Shown piece after piece: positions 1-9,459 of a stretch of DNA of 64,000 nucleotides. Each line of letters opens with the position of its first letter. The first letter of the stretch is position 1. This DNA comes from SHXO01 sp964523885. GTDB lineage: Bacteria > Pseudomonadota > Gammaproteobacteria > Burkholderiales > SHXO01. The stretch spans positions 62,001 to 126,000 of the forward strand of contig CAZFYX010000069.1 of the NCBI GenBank assembly GCA_964523885.1, read 5' to 3'. The translations under genes were made by a program, and so were the position numbers. Under the pieces are notes generated by a model that saw only the letters and a program-made list of their open reading frames with translations, was not told the DNA's origin and did not search any database.

Positions 1-150
1 CAGGTGGAGCACTTCCCGCCGGTCGCCGCGGATGCCGAAGGGGAGGCCAAGGTCTATGCATACCTGCGATCACAGCGGAGTACGATGACAAGAGTTCGGC
101 GAAAGCTTCGAGAGGTGATGACGTGCGCAGCGCGGCGCGCCAAGTACTGA
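1..150 (+). CDS. C-terminal end of an unidentified protein (partial)
   Basis: Frame 1 is open from the window edge to a TGA at 148-150 and gives 49 residues. The tail is strongly basic (several Arg/Lys between residues 23 and 48). It overlaps the GTG start of the next gene by 28 bases, as tightly packed genes in this polysaccharide operon do. Too little is visible to assign a family. A glycosyltransferase or another surface-polysaccharide enzyme is likely from context only. Confidence 0.45.
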   Translation, partial: QVEHFPPVAADAEGEAKVYAYLRSQRSTMTRVRRKLREVMTCAARRAKY

Positions 151-707
151 ATTGGTATGCCTCGCGACGCATTCGGGCGCTCGGCCGTGTGGCCGTCGCC
201 CGGCCGGCGCGCGTGAATTTTAGAAGGATCTCGATGAAGCCGGGATGCGGACTGGCCATCGGCCGTGGATCCATTATTGAAGCCAACTTGATCTTCGATC
301 GGGATGGTGCATCCATTCTCATCGGAGATAGAACGTTCATCGGTGCGTCAAGTATCATCAGCGCCGAGCGCATCATCATCGGCAACGACGTTCTGATCTC
401 GTGGGGCTGCACGATCGTAGACCATGACTCACACCCGATGGAATGGATGCAGCGTCAGAATGACGTGTTGGGTTGGTTTGTCGGGTCGAAGGACTGGAGC
501 AATGTGGTGCGGAGCCCAGTGGTCGTGAACGATCGTGCCTGGATAGGTTTCAACGTTGCGATCCTGAAGGGCGTCACGATCGGGGAGGGGGCAGTAGTCG
601 GTGCATGCTCGGTAGTAACCAAGAGTGTTCCGCCCTATTGCTTGGTGGCCGGAAACCCGGCGAAGATCATTCGAAAGATACCAGGTGACGACAGATCTGG
701 CGGGTAG
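123..707 (+). CDS. Hexapeptide-repeat O-acyltransferase (WcaF/NodL-like)
   Basis: Predicted left-handed beta-helix acyltransferase of 194 residues, probably moving an acetyl group from acetyl-CoA to a sugar hydroxyl of the polysaccharide. Isoleucine-rich hexapeptide repeats are visible through residues 45-95 (for example SIIEAN, ILIGDR, IIIGND) and again near the C-terminus (AWIGFN, VTIGEG, AVVGAC). The VDHDSHP segment near residue 100 carries the usual catalytic His. The C-terminal AGNPAKIIRKI tail is typical of the CysE/LacA/NodL superfamily. The GTG start at 123 follows an AGAGGTG ribosome binding site. It is the first complete gene of the polysaccharide operon. The acceptor sugar cannot be told from sequence. 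Confidence 0.85.
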   Translation: MRSAARQVLNWYASRRIRALGRVAVARPARVNFRRISMKPGCGLAIGRGSIIEANLIFDRDGASILIGDRTFIGASSIISAERIIIGNDVLISWGCTIVDHDSHPMEWMQRQNDVLGWFVGSKDWSNVVRSPVVVNDRAWIGFNVAILKGVTIGEGAVVGACSVVTKSVPPYCLVAGNPAKIIRKIPGDDRSGG

Positions 708-1500
708 CTGGGAGCAAGCGGTAGCAGCACTTCGCGCGCAGCCAGAGCAAGCCGAGTTCGTTCGTGCCTGCTTCTATGATGACCCCTTGGTGGAGGCGGC
801 GGAGCGATATCGTGCGAGCACGGAATGGCAGGCCGTCCGCCGTTTGCTGCCCTCCGTCCCGGGACGCGCGCTCGATCTTGGCGCAGGGCGCGGCATAGCG
901 GCTTACGCGCTCGCTAAGGACGGGTGGACCACGTGCGCGGTCGAACCCGATCCAAGTGCGCTCGTCGGCTCTGCGGCCATCCGCAGGCTGGTCGCGCAAT
1001 CTCGTGTGGACATCGAAGTCATCGAGCAAGTGGGGGAGGCCCTGCCATCCCGGCCTGACACCTTCGATGTGGTCCACTGCCGAGCAGTGCTCCACCACGC
1101 GCAAGACATGCCGCAGTTTTGCCGGGAGGTCGCTCGGGTCCTCGTACCAGGCGGATTGTTCGTGGCCACCAGGGAGCACGTGATCTCCCGGCAGGAGGAT
1201 CTCCCGCAGTTTCTCGCCGCCCATCCCCTTCATCGACTATATGGCGGCGAGAACGCACACCTCCTCGACGAGTACCGCGGCGCGATAAGTGCGGCGGGAT
1301 TGCGAGTGCGCCGCACACTTAATCCATATGAATCCGATATCAACCTGTTCCCGGACAGCATCGTGGGCATGAAGCGCCGCATCGCGCGACGGCTGCACCT
1401 GCCAGTCTCTGCATTCATCCCCGACGCCCTGCTGACCTGGCTGGGTTCGCGGTTGGATCAACCCGGCCGACTCTACACGTTCGTCGCACAGAAGCCTTGA
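685..1500 (+). CDS. Class I SAM-dependent methyltransferase
   Basis: A methyltransferase of about 271 residues of the Methyltransf_11 type. Motif I (ALDLGAGRGIAAYAL) binds SAM, and the HCRAVLHHAQDM segment matches the post-II/motif III region, followed by LVPGGLFVATRE. It probably methylates a glycan residue or terminus, since it lies between the acyltransferase and a sugar epimerase gene. The frame is open back to a GTG at 625, but that start would overlap the previous gene by 83 bases and add an unlikely Arg-rich leader. I prefer the GTG at 685, which overlaps by 23 bases. The acceptor is unknown, and a small-molecule or protein substrate cannot be excluded. Confidence 0.75.
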   Translation: MTTDLAGSWEQAVAALRAQPEQAEFVRACFYDDPLVEAAERYRASTEWQAVRRLLPSVPGRALDLGAGRGIAAYALAKDGWTTCAVEPDPSALVGSAAIRRLVAQSRVDIEVIEQVGEALPSRPDTFDVVHCRAVLHHAQDMPQFCREVARVLVPGGLFVATREHVISRQEDLPQFLAAHPLHRLYGGENAHLLDEYRGAISAAGLRVRRTLNPYESDINLFPDSIVGMKRRIARRLHLPVSAFIPDALLTWLGSRLDQPGRLYTFVAQKP

Positions 1501-1501
1501 C

Positions 1502-2419
1502 ATGGGCAGACACGTCTTGATCACCGGGGCCTATGGATTCCTCGGCCGACATGCGGCACGGCGCTGGGCACAGGCCGGGTGGCGCGTCACTGGGTTGGGC
1601 CACGGCAGCTGGTCTAGGGAGGATTGGGGGGGCTGGGGCATCGACGATTGGCACAGCGTGGATATCACCCTTGACGCCCTGGTGACGTACGCGCACGAAC
1701 CCGATGTGGTGATCCATTGCGCGGGCAGTGGCGCCGTGAGCTTCTCGGTGACGCACCCCTATCAGGACTTTCAGCGGACCGTCCAGACTGCCGCGGCAGT
1801 GCTGGAGTATGTGCGGACCTGCGCGCCCCGTGCGCGAGTTGTCCTGCCTTCCAGTGCGGCCGTGTACGGGAACGCGCAGTCGCTACCCATCCGAGAGTCC
1901 GCCCCATTGCGTCCCGTGTCGCCGTACGGGGTGCACAAGGATGTCGCGGAGCGGCTGGCCGGTAGCTATGCGCGTCAGTTTGGTATCCACGTCGCGATCG
2001 TCCGCTTCTTCTCGATCTACGGCATCGGCCTGCGCAAACAGCTCCTATGGGATGCCTGTCGCAAGTTCTCGCAAGGGGAGACCGAGTTCGCCGGAACGGG
2101 GGAGGAACTGCGTGACTGGCTGCATATATCCGACGCCACCGATCTGCTCTCGGTCGCAGCCGAGCATGCGGGGGTGGACTGCGTCACGATCAATGGCGGT
2201 AGCGGCTCAGCAAGCAGCGTGAGAGAGGTGCTCTCCAGGATCGCTTCAGGATTTCCAGGCGTCCCAGCGCCCCATTTCAGCAGAGCTGCGCGAACGGGCG
2301 ATCCGGCAAACTTTCACGCGGACGCCGCACTTGCCCGCTCCCTCGGCTGGTCGCCGAAAGTGGACCTCGATCGAGGCGTCGAGGAGTACGTTGGGTGGTT
2401 CAGGCAAGGCGCACCGTGA
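1502..2419 (+). CDS. NAD-dependent sugar epimerase/dehydratase (extended SDR)
   Basis: Extended short-chain dehydrogenase of 305 residues. The Rossmann motif TGAYGFLG is at residues 8-15 and the catalytic YGVHK (YxxxK) near residue 141, with a Ser-rich LPSSAAVYG before it. The family makes or modifies nucleotide-activated sugars (4-epimerases, 4-reductases, 4,6-dehydratases). The exact substrate is not readable from motifs. Its ATG sits one base after the methyltransferase stop, and its TGA overlaps the GTG of the next glycosyltransferase, so it is operonic. Confidence 0.8.
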   Translation: MGRHVLITGAYGFLGRHAARRWAQAGWRVTGLGHGSWSREDWGGWGIDDWHSVDITLDALVTYAHEPDVVIHCAGSGAVSFSVTHPYQDFQRTVQTAAAVLEYVRTCAPRARVVLPSSAAVYGNAQSLPIRESAPLRPVSPYGVHKDVAERLAGSYARQFGIHVAIVRFFSIYGIGLRKQLLWDACRKFSQGETEFAGTGEELRDWLHISDATDLLSVAAEHAGVDCVTINGGSGSASSVREVLSRIASGFPGVPAPHFSRAARTGDPANFHADAALARSLGWSPKVDLDRGVEEYVGWFRQGAP

Positions 2420-3585
2420 TACGAGTGGGGTTCGTATTCGATGTGGTCGATGCGGGCTGGCTCGGCGGCGTCAACTATCGGCGAAATCTGCTGAGTGCGC
2501 TTTACGAATGCCCGGACCGGAGAATCGCGGCAGTCCTCCTTGCCGGGATGCGCACGCCCGACACGTTGCTCGAGGGGTTTCCGTCTGTCGAGGTGATCCG
2601 CCTGCGGATCCTGGATCGTGGCAGCCTGGCGTGGCTAATCCGCAAGCTCGTCTACCGCAGCATCGGTCGAGACTGGCTGCTGGAGCGGGCGCTGCGGCGG
2701 AAGCGTATCGATGTGCTGTCGCACTCGGAGCCCCTGGGGCCTCGCGCCACCATTCCCTGCATCGGCTGGATCGCGGACTTCCAGTACCTGCGCCTCCCTG
2801 AGTTCTTCACCGACGACGCCAGGCGCATGCATGAGGCCTTCACTGCAAGGGTGTTGGATGGGTGCGCACGGATCGTCCTGAGCAGCAAGGCTGCCCAGGA
2901 GGACTTACGTCAGGTGGCGCCAGATGCGCTTGCGCGATCCAGGATCCTTCATTTCGTCTCCGGTCCGCCGCAGGGTATGCAATTGCCCGATGCCGCAACC
3001 ATCGCGTCGACGTATGGGGTGCGCGAGCCATATGTGTTGTTGCCGAACCAGTTCTGGGCGCACAAGAACCATGGCGTAATCCTCGCGGCATTGGAGGTGC
3101 TCGTCGGGCGCGGATCCCGCGCACTGGTGCTGGCGACGGGTAACCCTCGGGACTATCGTCAGCCGGGTCATTTTGCCACCCTGATGGAAGAGGCGAAGCG
3201 CCGCGGTGTCGAGAATGATTTCCGCGTCCTCGGTGTCGTGCCATACCCCGACCTCATGGGGCTGATGCGCGATGCTGCGGCGGTCATCAACCCGTCCTTT
3301 TTCGAGGGGTGGAGCACCACGGTGGAAGAAGCCAAGTCGATGGGCAAGCTGGTGCTGCTGTCCGATATTCCGGTGCACCGCGAGCAGGCACCAGGCCGTG
3401 CCCGTTACTTCAACCCCCGCGATCCAGAGGATGTTGCCGACGCGATTGAGGAGGCCCTGCGGCAGTTCGACGCCGTACAGGAGCGCGACTGGTACGCAGG
3501 GGCGCAACGTATGGCGCCGGAGCGCCGGCGTGCGTTCGCGCGCGACTATCAGGATCTCCTGCTCGAAGCTGTGGCGCGACGATGA
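2416..3585 (+). CDS. Glycosyltransferase family 4 (GT-B fold)
   Basis: GT-B glycosyltransferase of about 389 residues that should add one sugar to the lipid-linked repeat on the cytoplasmic face of the membrane. An N-terminal GGVNYRRNLL glycine loop is followed by the C-terminal donor-binding domain with LLPNQFWAHKN and the EX7E region FFEGWSTTVEEAKSMG. The frame is open to a GTG at 2395, but the GTG at 2416 overlaps the upstream TGA by four bases (GTGA), a classic translational-coupling arrangement, so I chose it. Donor and linkage are not deducible. Confidence 0.82.
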   Translation: MIRVGFVFDVVDAGWLGGVNYRRNLLSALYECPDRRIAAVLLAGMRTPDTLLEGFPSVEVIRLRILDRGSLAWLIRKLVYRSIGRDWLLERALRRKRIDVLSHSEPLGPRATIPCIGWIADFQYLRLPEFFTDDARRMHEAFTARVLDGCARIVLSSKAAQEDLRQVAPDALARSRILHFVSGPPQGMQLPDAATIASTYGVREPYVLLPNQFWAHKNHGVILAALEVLVGRGSRALVLATGNPRDYRQPGHFATLMEEAKRRGVENDFRVLGVVPYPDLMGLMRDAAAVINPSFFEGWSTTVEEAKSMGKLVLLSDIPVHREQAPGRARYFNPRDPEDVADAIEEALRQFDAVQERDWYAGAQRMAPERRRAFARDYQDLLLEAVARR

Positions 3586-3643
3586 GCGAAGCGATTGCGG
3601 CAACCTGCGTGCCTCGGCAGCGGCGGGTCGGGGGAGGCGCTGC

Positions 3644-4435
3644 ATGAGCCGGCCCATTCTCAGCGTCGTGACGGTGGTGCGCAATGGCATCGACTTCATC
3701 GACGATACGCTGCGCAGCGTAAGCAGTCAGACTTATCTTGAACGTGAGCACATCATCATCGACGGTGGCTCCACTGACGGGACCCTCGATGTCATTGCGC
3801 GCTACGCCGCACACCTGGCACAGGTGGTGAGCGAGCCTGACCGCGGGATCGCCGACGCGTTCAACAAGGGTATTCGGGCTGCGCACGGGGACTACGTGCT
3901 GTTTTTGAACGCGGACGACTACCTTGCAGGGCCTAATGTGCTCGGCGCTGTCGCACAGGCCATCACGGCGGCAGCCTCACCCACACTGGTGTACGGGGAC
4001 TGCCAGGTGGTCGAGCGCACCACTCGGAGGCAGATGTACGATGTACGCCCGCAGTTCTCGCGTCGTCGCTTCCTGTGGGGGTTCAGCCTGCCCCACCCCA
4101 GTCTGTTCTTCCATCGGCGATACTTCGAGCAATACGGGATGTACGATCTCAGCTTCAAGCTCGCCATGGACCTCGAACTTCTCGCGCGCGGCGTTCTGCG
4201 AGAGTCGTTGCTCCACGTGCCCGTGGTGGTGTCGGTAATGCGCCATGGCGGGGTGAGCACGCAGGACCGCGGGCTCGCCGTTAGTGAGACGGTACGTGCC
4301 CTCACGAAGAATCGACTGATCTCGCCGATGCTAGGAGGATTTCGGTTGCGCAGCTACTATCGCGTGCGCGCGGTGGTGCGTGCCGGGCTGGACGCGCTGG
4401 GAATGTACGAGCGCGTGAGTCGCGTGCGAACTTGA
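3644..4435 (+). CDS. Glycosyltransferase family 2 (GT-A fold)
   Basis: Inverting GT-A glycosyltransferase of 263 residues. LSVVTVVRNG opens the nucleotide-binding fold, IIDGGSTDGT is the family signature and LNADDYL is the DXD-type metal site. The RGIADAFNKGI segment is characteristic of WcaA/WfgS-type GT2 enzymes of O-antigen and EPS loci. The ATG at 3644 follows a GGGGGAGG ribosome binding site, whereas upstream in-frame codons lie inside the preceding gene. The 58-base gap from the previous gene is one of the few real gaps in this operon. Donor sugar unknown. Confidence 0.83.
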   Translation: MSRPILSVVTVVRNGIDFIDDTLRSVSSQTYLEREHIIIDGGSTDGTLDVIARYAAHLAQVVSEPDRGIADAFNKGIRAAHGDYVLFLNADDYLAGPNVLGAVAQAITAAASPTLVYGDCQVVERTTRRQMYDVRPQFSRRRFLWGFSLPHPSLFFHRRYFEQYGMYDLSFKLAMDLELLARGVLRESLLHVPVVVSVMRHGGVSTQDRGLAVSETVRALTKNRLISPMLGGFRLRSYYRVRAVVRAGLDALGMYERVSRVRT

Positions 4436-4455
4436 CCAGCCGAATGTGCTAGCCG

Positions 4456-5343
4456 ATGGCTGCGCAGGTGAGCATCGTGATGGCGATGCGCAACAACGAG
4501 CGCACACTCCAGGCGGCCTTGCGGTCGATCCTGGATCAAAGCTATCGAGATTGGGAGATGATCCTGCTCGACGATGGGTCTGCCGATGAGAGCGTTCGCA
4601 TCGCCCGGACCGTCAGAGACCCCCGCGTGCATGTGGTCGTGGACGGGCAATGGCGTGGTCTGCCAGCGCGCCTGAACCAGGGGCTCGCGCTAGCTTCCGG
4701 TAAGTACGTTGCCCGCATGGATGCAGATGATGTGAGCTACGCGGAGCGCCTGGAGCGACAGGTCGCATTCCTGGAGGCCCATCCCGAGGTGGACCTGGCG
4801 GGCACGCGAGCGATCGTCTTCGAGGATGGTGGAGCGGTGCTCGGGTTGCTGCCCTTTGCCGGTCGCCACGACCAGATCTGCGCTCGACCGTGGAGAGGCT
4901 TCCCCCTGCCTCACCCGACCTGGATGGGCCGACGCGCCTGGTTTGTCCGGTTCGGATATCGGGAGCAAGCCGTGCGTTGCGAGGATCAGGATCTGCTGCT
5001 GCGCGCCCATCGGGCCAGCCGGTTCGCGTGCCTGCCGGAGGTGCTGCTCGGCTATCGGCAGAACAGTCTGTCGTTGCGCAATACCTTGCTGGGGCGGCGT
5101 AGCTACGCGGACTCGCTGTGGCAGGTCGAGCGCAACGAACGGGGCATCATCCCGGCACTCGCGTCGGCAGTCGCGCAGGGCGCCATGGCTGCAGTGGCAT
5201 TGGGAGCGGTGGGTCTCGGGTTGCGCCGCCGCATGCTGCTGCGTCGGTTCTGCGCCGTATCGCCCCGGGCAGCCGCCGAATGGGGAGAGCGTTGGCAGGC
5301 GATCAACGAGCCGGCCGACCAGCTTCGCGAATGTGCGGGATAA
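4456..5343 (+). CDS. Glycosyltransferase family 2
   Basis: GT-A glycosyltransferase of 295 residues. The start VSIVMAMRNN, the LLDDGSADES motif and RMDADDVS (DXD metal site) define GT2. A hydrophobic AAVALGAVGLGL stretch near residues 240-255 could dip into the membrane. The product resembles WbbO/EpsE-like enzymes. Its end overlaps the start of the amidotransferase gene by 13 bases. It probably adds one sugar to the undecaprenyl-linked oligosaccharide, with unknown specificity. Confidence 0.82.
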   Translation: MAAQVSIVMAMRNNERTLQAALRSILDQSYRDWEMILLDDGSADESVRIARTVRDPRVHVVVDGQWRGLPARLNQGLALASGKYVARMDADDVSYAERLERQVAFLEAHPEVDLAGTRAIVFEDGGAVLGLLPFAGRHDQICARPWRGFPLPHPTWMGRRAWFVRFGYREQAVRCEDQDLLLRAHRASRFACLPEVLLGYRQNSLSLRNTLLGRRSYADSLWQVERNERGIIPALASAVAQGAMAAVALGAVGLGLRRRMLLRRFCAVSPRAAAEWGERWQAINEPADQLRECAG

Positions 5344-7298
5344 CCGGCTGTTGGCAGACTCGCCCCGTGCCGGTGCTCGAACTGACGCCGCTGGTGCGGG
5401 CGATGGCCGCGCGGCTCGCGCATCGCGGGCCTGACGACCACGGCGTATGGGTGGATGAGAGCGAGCGCGTCGCGCTCGGCCACCGTCGCTTGTCGATCGT
5501 GGACCTGTCCGCGCAAGGCCATCAGCCGATGCAGTCCGAAAGCGGGCGCTATGTCATCGCATTCAACGGCGAGATCTACAACTTCGCCGCCTTGCGCAAA
5601 GATCTGAGGGATGTCGCGTCTGCGCCGGCGTGGCGCGGCCATTCCGACACCGAGGTGATGCTCGCCGCGTTCGAGCGGTGGGGGGTTGACGCCGCACTGC
5701 GCCGATTCGTCGGCATGTTCGCGTTCGCGCTCTGGGACCGGCGCGACCGGGTGCTGCACCTGGCGCGTGATCGATTCGGGGAGAAGCCCCTCTACTACGG
5801 GGTGCAGGGCGGCTTGCTCCTGTTCGCCTCGGAGCTGAAGGCGCTGCGAGTGCATCCGTCGTTCGTCCCCCGGATCGATCGCGATGCTGTGGCGCTCTAC
5901 CTGCGCCATGGGTGCGTACCGGCCCCGCACTCGATCTACGAGGGCGTGCGCAAGCTGACGCCGGGCACGTATCTGTCCCTCTCCGCCCACGACGTCGAGA
6001 CCGGGACGTTGCCCGAGTCGCGGGAGTACTGGAGTGTCCGCGAAACGATCATGAATGCGCAGCTCTTCAGCGGGGACGACCACGAAGCCAGAAACGAGCT
6101 TGAAAGCGTTCTCCGCACCGCGGTGGCCAACCAGATGGTCGCCGACGTACCGCTGGGCGCATTCCTCTCCGGCGGGATCGACTCCTCCGCAATCGTGGCG
6201 CTGATGCAGGTGCAGAGCACGCGCCCGGTTCGAACCTTCAGCATCGGCTTTCGCGAGCAGGCGTACGACGAAGCCCAGCATGCGGCGCGCGTTGCCCGGC
6301 ACCTTGGCACCGAACACACCGAGCTCTACCTGGAGCCGGAGGACGCGTTGCGCATAGTCCCCGAACTCGCTGGCATCTACGACGAACCGTTTGCGGATTC
6401 GTCCCAGATACCAACCTGCCTGGTTTCCAGGGTCGCGCGCAAGCACGTGACCGTAAGCTTGTCCGGAGATGCGGGTGACGAGGTGTTCGGCGGCTACAAC
6501 CGCTATCTGTGGGGGCAGATGCTGCGGCGCAGACTCGGGTGGATGCCGGTTCAGGCCCGACGCGGGTTGCGTTACGCGATCACGTGCATCGCGCCATCGA
6601 CATGGGACGATCTGGCTGATGGTGCAGCGATGGTTCTGCCTGCAGCGAGGCGGAACAAGGCGGTCGGCGACAAACTGCACAAGCTTGCCGGCTTGCTGGA
6701 TGCGCGCAGCGATGACGAGCTCTACGGCCGTCTGGTCTCGTTCTGGTCCGACGGAGTGGTATCAGCCGACCATCGCATGCCTTCCTCCGCCGGTTGGCTG
6801 CAGCCGCGACCGCCTGCATCGCTGGAGACTTTCCCGGAGCGCATGATGTACCGGGACGCACTCGGCTATCTTCCCGACGACATCCTGGTGAAGGTCGACC
6901 GTGCCGCGATGGCGGTGAGCCTGGAGACCCGCGTCCCGTTCCTCGACCATCGCGTGTTCGAGTTCGCCGCGCGGCTGCCGCTTCGCTTTAAGATCCGCGC
7001 TGGGGAGACCAAGTGGATCCTGCGCCAGTTGCTGTACAAGTACGTGCCACGCGACCTGGTAGAGCGGCCGAAGATGGGCTTCGGAGTGCCGATCGACCAG
7101 TGGTTGCGGGGTCCGTTGCGTGCGTGGGCCGAGTCCCTGCTGGATGAGGCGAGACTGCGGCGGGAAGGGTATCTCGATCCCCGGGTCGTCCGCGCCTGCT
7201 GGCAGGAGCATCAGTCCGGCGCGCGCAACTGGCAGCACCGGCTCTGGGTAGTGCTCATGTTCCAGTCCTGGCTCGACCGCTGGCAGACCGCGCCGTGA
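5331..7298 (+). CDS. asnB: AsnB-type glutamine-hydrolysing amidotransferase
   Basis: Class II glutamine amidotransferase joined to an asparagine synthetase domain, 655 residues. The start MCGITGCW leaves the nucleophile Cys2 once Met is removed. LAHRGPDDHG, FNGEIYN and RDRFGEKPLYYG complete the glutaminase domain. The SGGIDSSAIVALM pyrophosphate loop and LSGDAGDEVFGGYNRY belong to the ATP-dependent domain. Inside polysaccharide loci such enzymes (for example WbpS of Pseudomonas aeruginosa O6) are thought to amidate hexuronic acids rather than make asparagine, and the context favours that here. The ATG at 5331 is required by Cys2 and overlaps the preceding gene by 13 bases. Confidence 0.88.
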   Translation: MCGITGCWQTRPVPVLELTPLVRAMAARLAHRGPDDHGVWVDESERVALGHRRLSIVDLSAQGHQPMQSESGRYVIAFNGEIYNFAALRKDLRDVASAPAWRGHSDTEVMLAAFERWGVDAALRRFVGMFAFALWDRRDRVLHLARDRFGEKPLYYGVQGGLLLFASELKALRVHPSFVPRIDRDAVALYLRHGCVPAPHSIYEGVRKLTPGTYLSLSAHDVETGTLPESREYWSVRETIMNAQLFSGDDHEARNELESVLRTAVANQMVADVPLGAFLSGGIDSSAIVALMQVQSTRPVRTFSIGFREQAYDEAQHAARVARHLGTEHTELYLEPEDALRIVPELAGIYDEPFADSSQIPTCLVSRVARKHVTVSLSGDAGDEVFGGYNRYLWGQMLRRRLGWMPVQARRGLRYAITCIAPSTWDDLADGAAMVLPAARRNKAVGDKLHKLAGLLDARSDDELYGRLVSFWSDGVVSADHRMPSSAGWLQPRPPASLETFPERMMYRDALGYLPDDILVKVDRAAMAVSLETRVPFLDHRVFEFAARLPLRFKIRAGETKWILRQLLYKYVPRDLVERPKMGFGVPIDQWLRGPLRAWAESLLDEARLRREGYLDPRVVRACWQEHQSGARNWQHRLWVVLMFQSWLDRWQTAP

Positions 7299-8479
7299 GC
7301 GAGCGCACCAGACTGTTGTACCTGGTGACCGAGGATTGGTACTTCTGCTCGCACCGGCTCCAGCTCGCGATCGCAGCACGCGATGCCGGCTACGACGTTG
7401 CGGTGGCGACACGCTTCAGGGATCATCTGCCGGTCGTGCAGAACGCCGGATTGCGGCCCTTCCCGATTGCGTTTCTCCGCGGAGGATGGAATCCTCTGCG
7501 CGAGTTGCGCACACTGGCCCAGATCACGAGCGCGTATCGTCGGTTCCAGCCGCACATCGTGCACCACGTCGCCGTCAAGCCTATGCTGTATGGATCGCTC
7601 GTTTCGCGTCTGACGCATGTCCCTGCAGTCGTCAATGCGCTCGCGGGACTCGGATACGTGTTTTCGTCGCGAGACCTGAAGGCTCGTTTGCTCAAGCCCG
7701 TCCTCACTCACGCCTACCGCGCGCTGCTGAATCGACCGACCAGCCGGCTCATCGTGCAGAATCCCGATGACCTGTCATTGTTCACCGCCGACGAGCTGAT
7801 CGATCCGGAGCGCGTGGTATTGATCCGCGGTGCCGGCGTCGAACTCGACCGCTATCCCGTTACGCCAGTGCCGAAGGGCGTGCCCCTGGTAGTGCTGCCG
7901 GCGCGCCTGCTGCGCGACAAGGGCGTGGAGGAATTCGTCGCCGCTGCCCGGCAGATCAGGGCTGCGGGGCCGCCTGCGCGCTTTGCCTTGGTGGGGTCGC
8001 CGGATCCGCACAATCCGGCATCCATTCCTTCCGCTCGCCTCGCCGAGTGGGTGGCCAGCGGCGTCGTCGAGTACTGGGGATGGCGCGATGACATCCCGGC
8101 CGTTCTTGCGGAAGCCAGTGTCGTCTGTCTGCCCTCCTACCGTGAAGGGCTGCCCAAGGCGCTGCTGGAGGCGGCGGCTTGCGCACGCCCGATCGTGACG
8201 TGTGACGTGCCGGGCTGCAGAGAGGTGGTGCACGACGGGGACAACGGTCTCCTGGTACCGGCACGCGACAGCGCGGCGCTGGCCACGGCGCTCATCAGAT
8301 TGATCGAGGATCCCGGTCTGCGTCAGCGCATGGGTACGCGAGGACGCGTTCGCGCCGAGGGGGAGTTCTCGATCGCAAGGGTGGTGGCGGACACCCTTGA
8401 GCTCTACCGCAGCCTGCTCTGCGGGCGCGTGGTGGAAGTACCTGGCTTCGGTGATCGGCCACCGACATCGAAATGGTAG
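7295..8479 (+). CDS. Glycosyltransferase family 4 (PglA/WbpU-like)
   Basis: GT4 enzyme of 394 residues. The N-terminal part (LLYLVTEDWYFCSHRLQLA, VKPMLYGSLVSRL, NALAGLGYVF) is typical of enzymes that act on the first undecaprenyl-diphosphate-linked HexNAc. The C-terminal domain has LLRDKGVEEF and the EX7E region YREGLPKALLEAA. The GTG start overlaps the upstream TGA by four bases. It directly precedes the wbpV/wbpL/wbpM-like trio, so it probably adds the second sugar of the repeat. That role is inferred from position. Confidence 0.83.
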   Translation: MSERTRLLYLVTEDWYFCSHRLQLAIAARDAGYDVAVATRFRDHLPVVQNAGLRPFPIAFLRGGWNPLRELRTLAQITSAYRRFQPHIVHHVAVKPMLYGSLVSRLTHVPAVVNALAGLGYVFSSRDLKARLLKPVLTHAYRALLNRPTSRLIVQNPDDLSLFTADELIDPERVVLIRGAGVELDRYPVTPVPKGVPLVVLPARLLRDKGVEEFVAAARQIRAAGPPARFALVGSPDPHNPASIPSARLAEWVASGVVEYWGWRDDIPAVLAEASVVCLPSYREGLPKALLEAAACARPIVTCDVPGCREVVHDGDNGLLVPARDSAALATALIRLIEDPGLRQRMGTRGRVRAEGEFSIARVVADTLELYRSLLCGRVVEVPGFGDRPPTSKW

Positions 8480-9459
8480 ATCTTCCAAGCCGCACCGGAC
8501 CTCGGGTGCTTGTGACCGGCGCCAGCGGCTTCGTCGGGCGAGCGCTCTGCGAGCATCTGGAGGAACATGGTTTCCGCGTACGCAGGGCGCTGCGTCGTCC
8601 GCCCGCCGGCCTGGCCGCAGAACACGTCGTGGTGGGAGAGATCGGCCCGCACACCGATTGGGACGAGGCGCTCGCAGATGTCGACCTGGTCGCCCATCTC
8701 GCGGCCCGTGCGCACGTGATGAAGGAAACGGCCGTCGATCCGATGGCCGAGTATCGTTCGGTTAACGTCGAAGGCACTCGCCGGCTCGCGCAGGCTGCGG
8801 CGCGACATGGCGTCGCCCGGCTGGTTTTCCTGTCTTCCGTGAAAGTGAACGGCGAGGCTTCGGCTCGCGTGTACACCGAGGACGACGAGCCGCACCCGGA
8901 GGATCGCTACGGGTTATCGAAGTGGGAGGCGGAACTCGCCCTGGCCGAAGTCGGCGCCAAGGCGGGGCTGGAGTGGTGCACGATTCGACCGCCCCTGGTA
9001 TATGGGCCAGGGGTCGGCGCCAACTTCCTCCGCCTGATGCAGAGCGTCGCGCGGCATCGTCCGCTTCCCCTTGGTGCCGTGCGAAACCTCCGCAGCCTCG
9101 TGTTCGTCGGCAACCTCGTGGATGCCGTACGCGCGTGCCTGACCCACCCGGCCGCCGCGAACGCGACGTTCCTGATCCGCGACGGGGAAGACCTCTCCAG
9201 CCCGATTCTTGCCCGGCGGATTGCCCGGGCGCTGGGCGTCACGCCGCTGCTGGTCCCCGTGCCGGTGCCGCTACTGCGGCTCGCCGGTGCACTGACCGGG
9301 CGCCAGGCCGTGATCGATCGGGTGGTCGGATCCCTGCGTGTAGACGATCGGTGCCTGCGTCAGAAGCTGGGATGGCGGGCGCCCTTCTCCGTCGATGAGG
9401 GCCTGCGGGACACGGCCCACTGGTACCTCGGCCTGAGCCGTCCTCCAGCGGTGGGATGA
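8473..9459 (+). CDS. NAD-dependent epimerase/reductase, WbpV-like
   Basis: Extended SDR of 328 residues with TGASGFVG near residue 16, the LSSVKVNGE serine region and catalytic YGLSK. In loci where such a gene immediately precedes a WbpL-like transferase and a WbpM-like dehydratase, it usually acts as the 4-reductase/epimerase giving UDP-D-QuiNAc (WbpV) or UDP-D-FucNAc. The gene order here is the same, which supports but does not prove the assignment. Its ATG overlaps the end of the glycosyltransferase gene by seven bases. Confidence 0.8.
   Translation: MVDLPSRTGPRVLVTGASGFVGRALCEHLEEHGFRVRRALRRPPAGLAAEHVVVGEIGPHTDWDEALADVDLVAHLAARAHVMKETAVDPMAEYRSVNVEGTRRLAQAAARHGVARLVFLSSVKVNGEASARVYTEDDEPHPEDRYGLSKWEAELALAEVGAKAGLEWCTIRPPLVYGPGVGANFLRLMQSVARHRPLPLGAVRNLRSLVFVGNLVDAVRACLTHPAAANATFLIRDGEDLSSPILARRIARALGVTPLLVPVPVPLLRLAGALTGRQAVIDRVVGSLRVDDRCLRQKLGWRAPFSVDEGLRDTAHWYLGLSRPPAVG

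Noticed and set aside
5331..7298. Housekeeping asparagine synthetase
   Set aside because: Not excluded enzymatically, but its overlap with glycosyltransferase genes on both sides makes a glycan-modifying role more likely.
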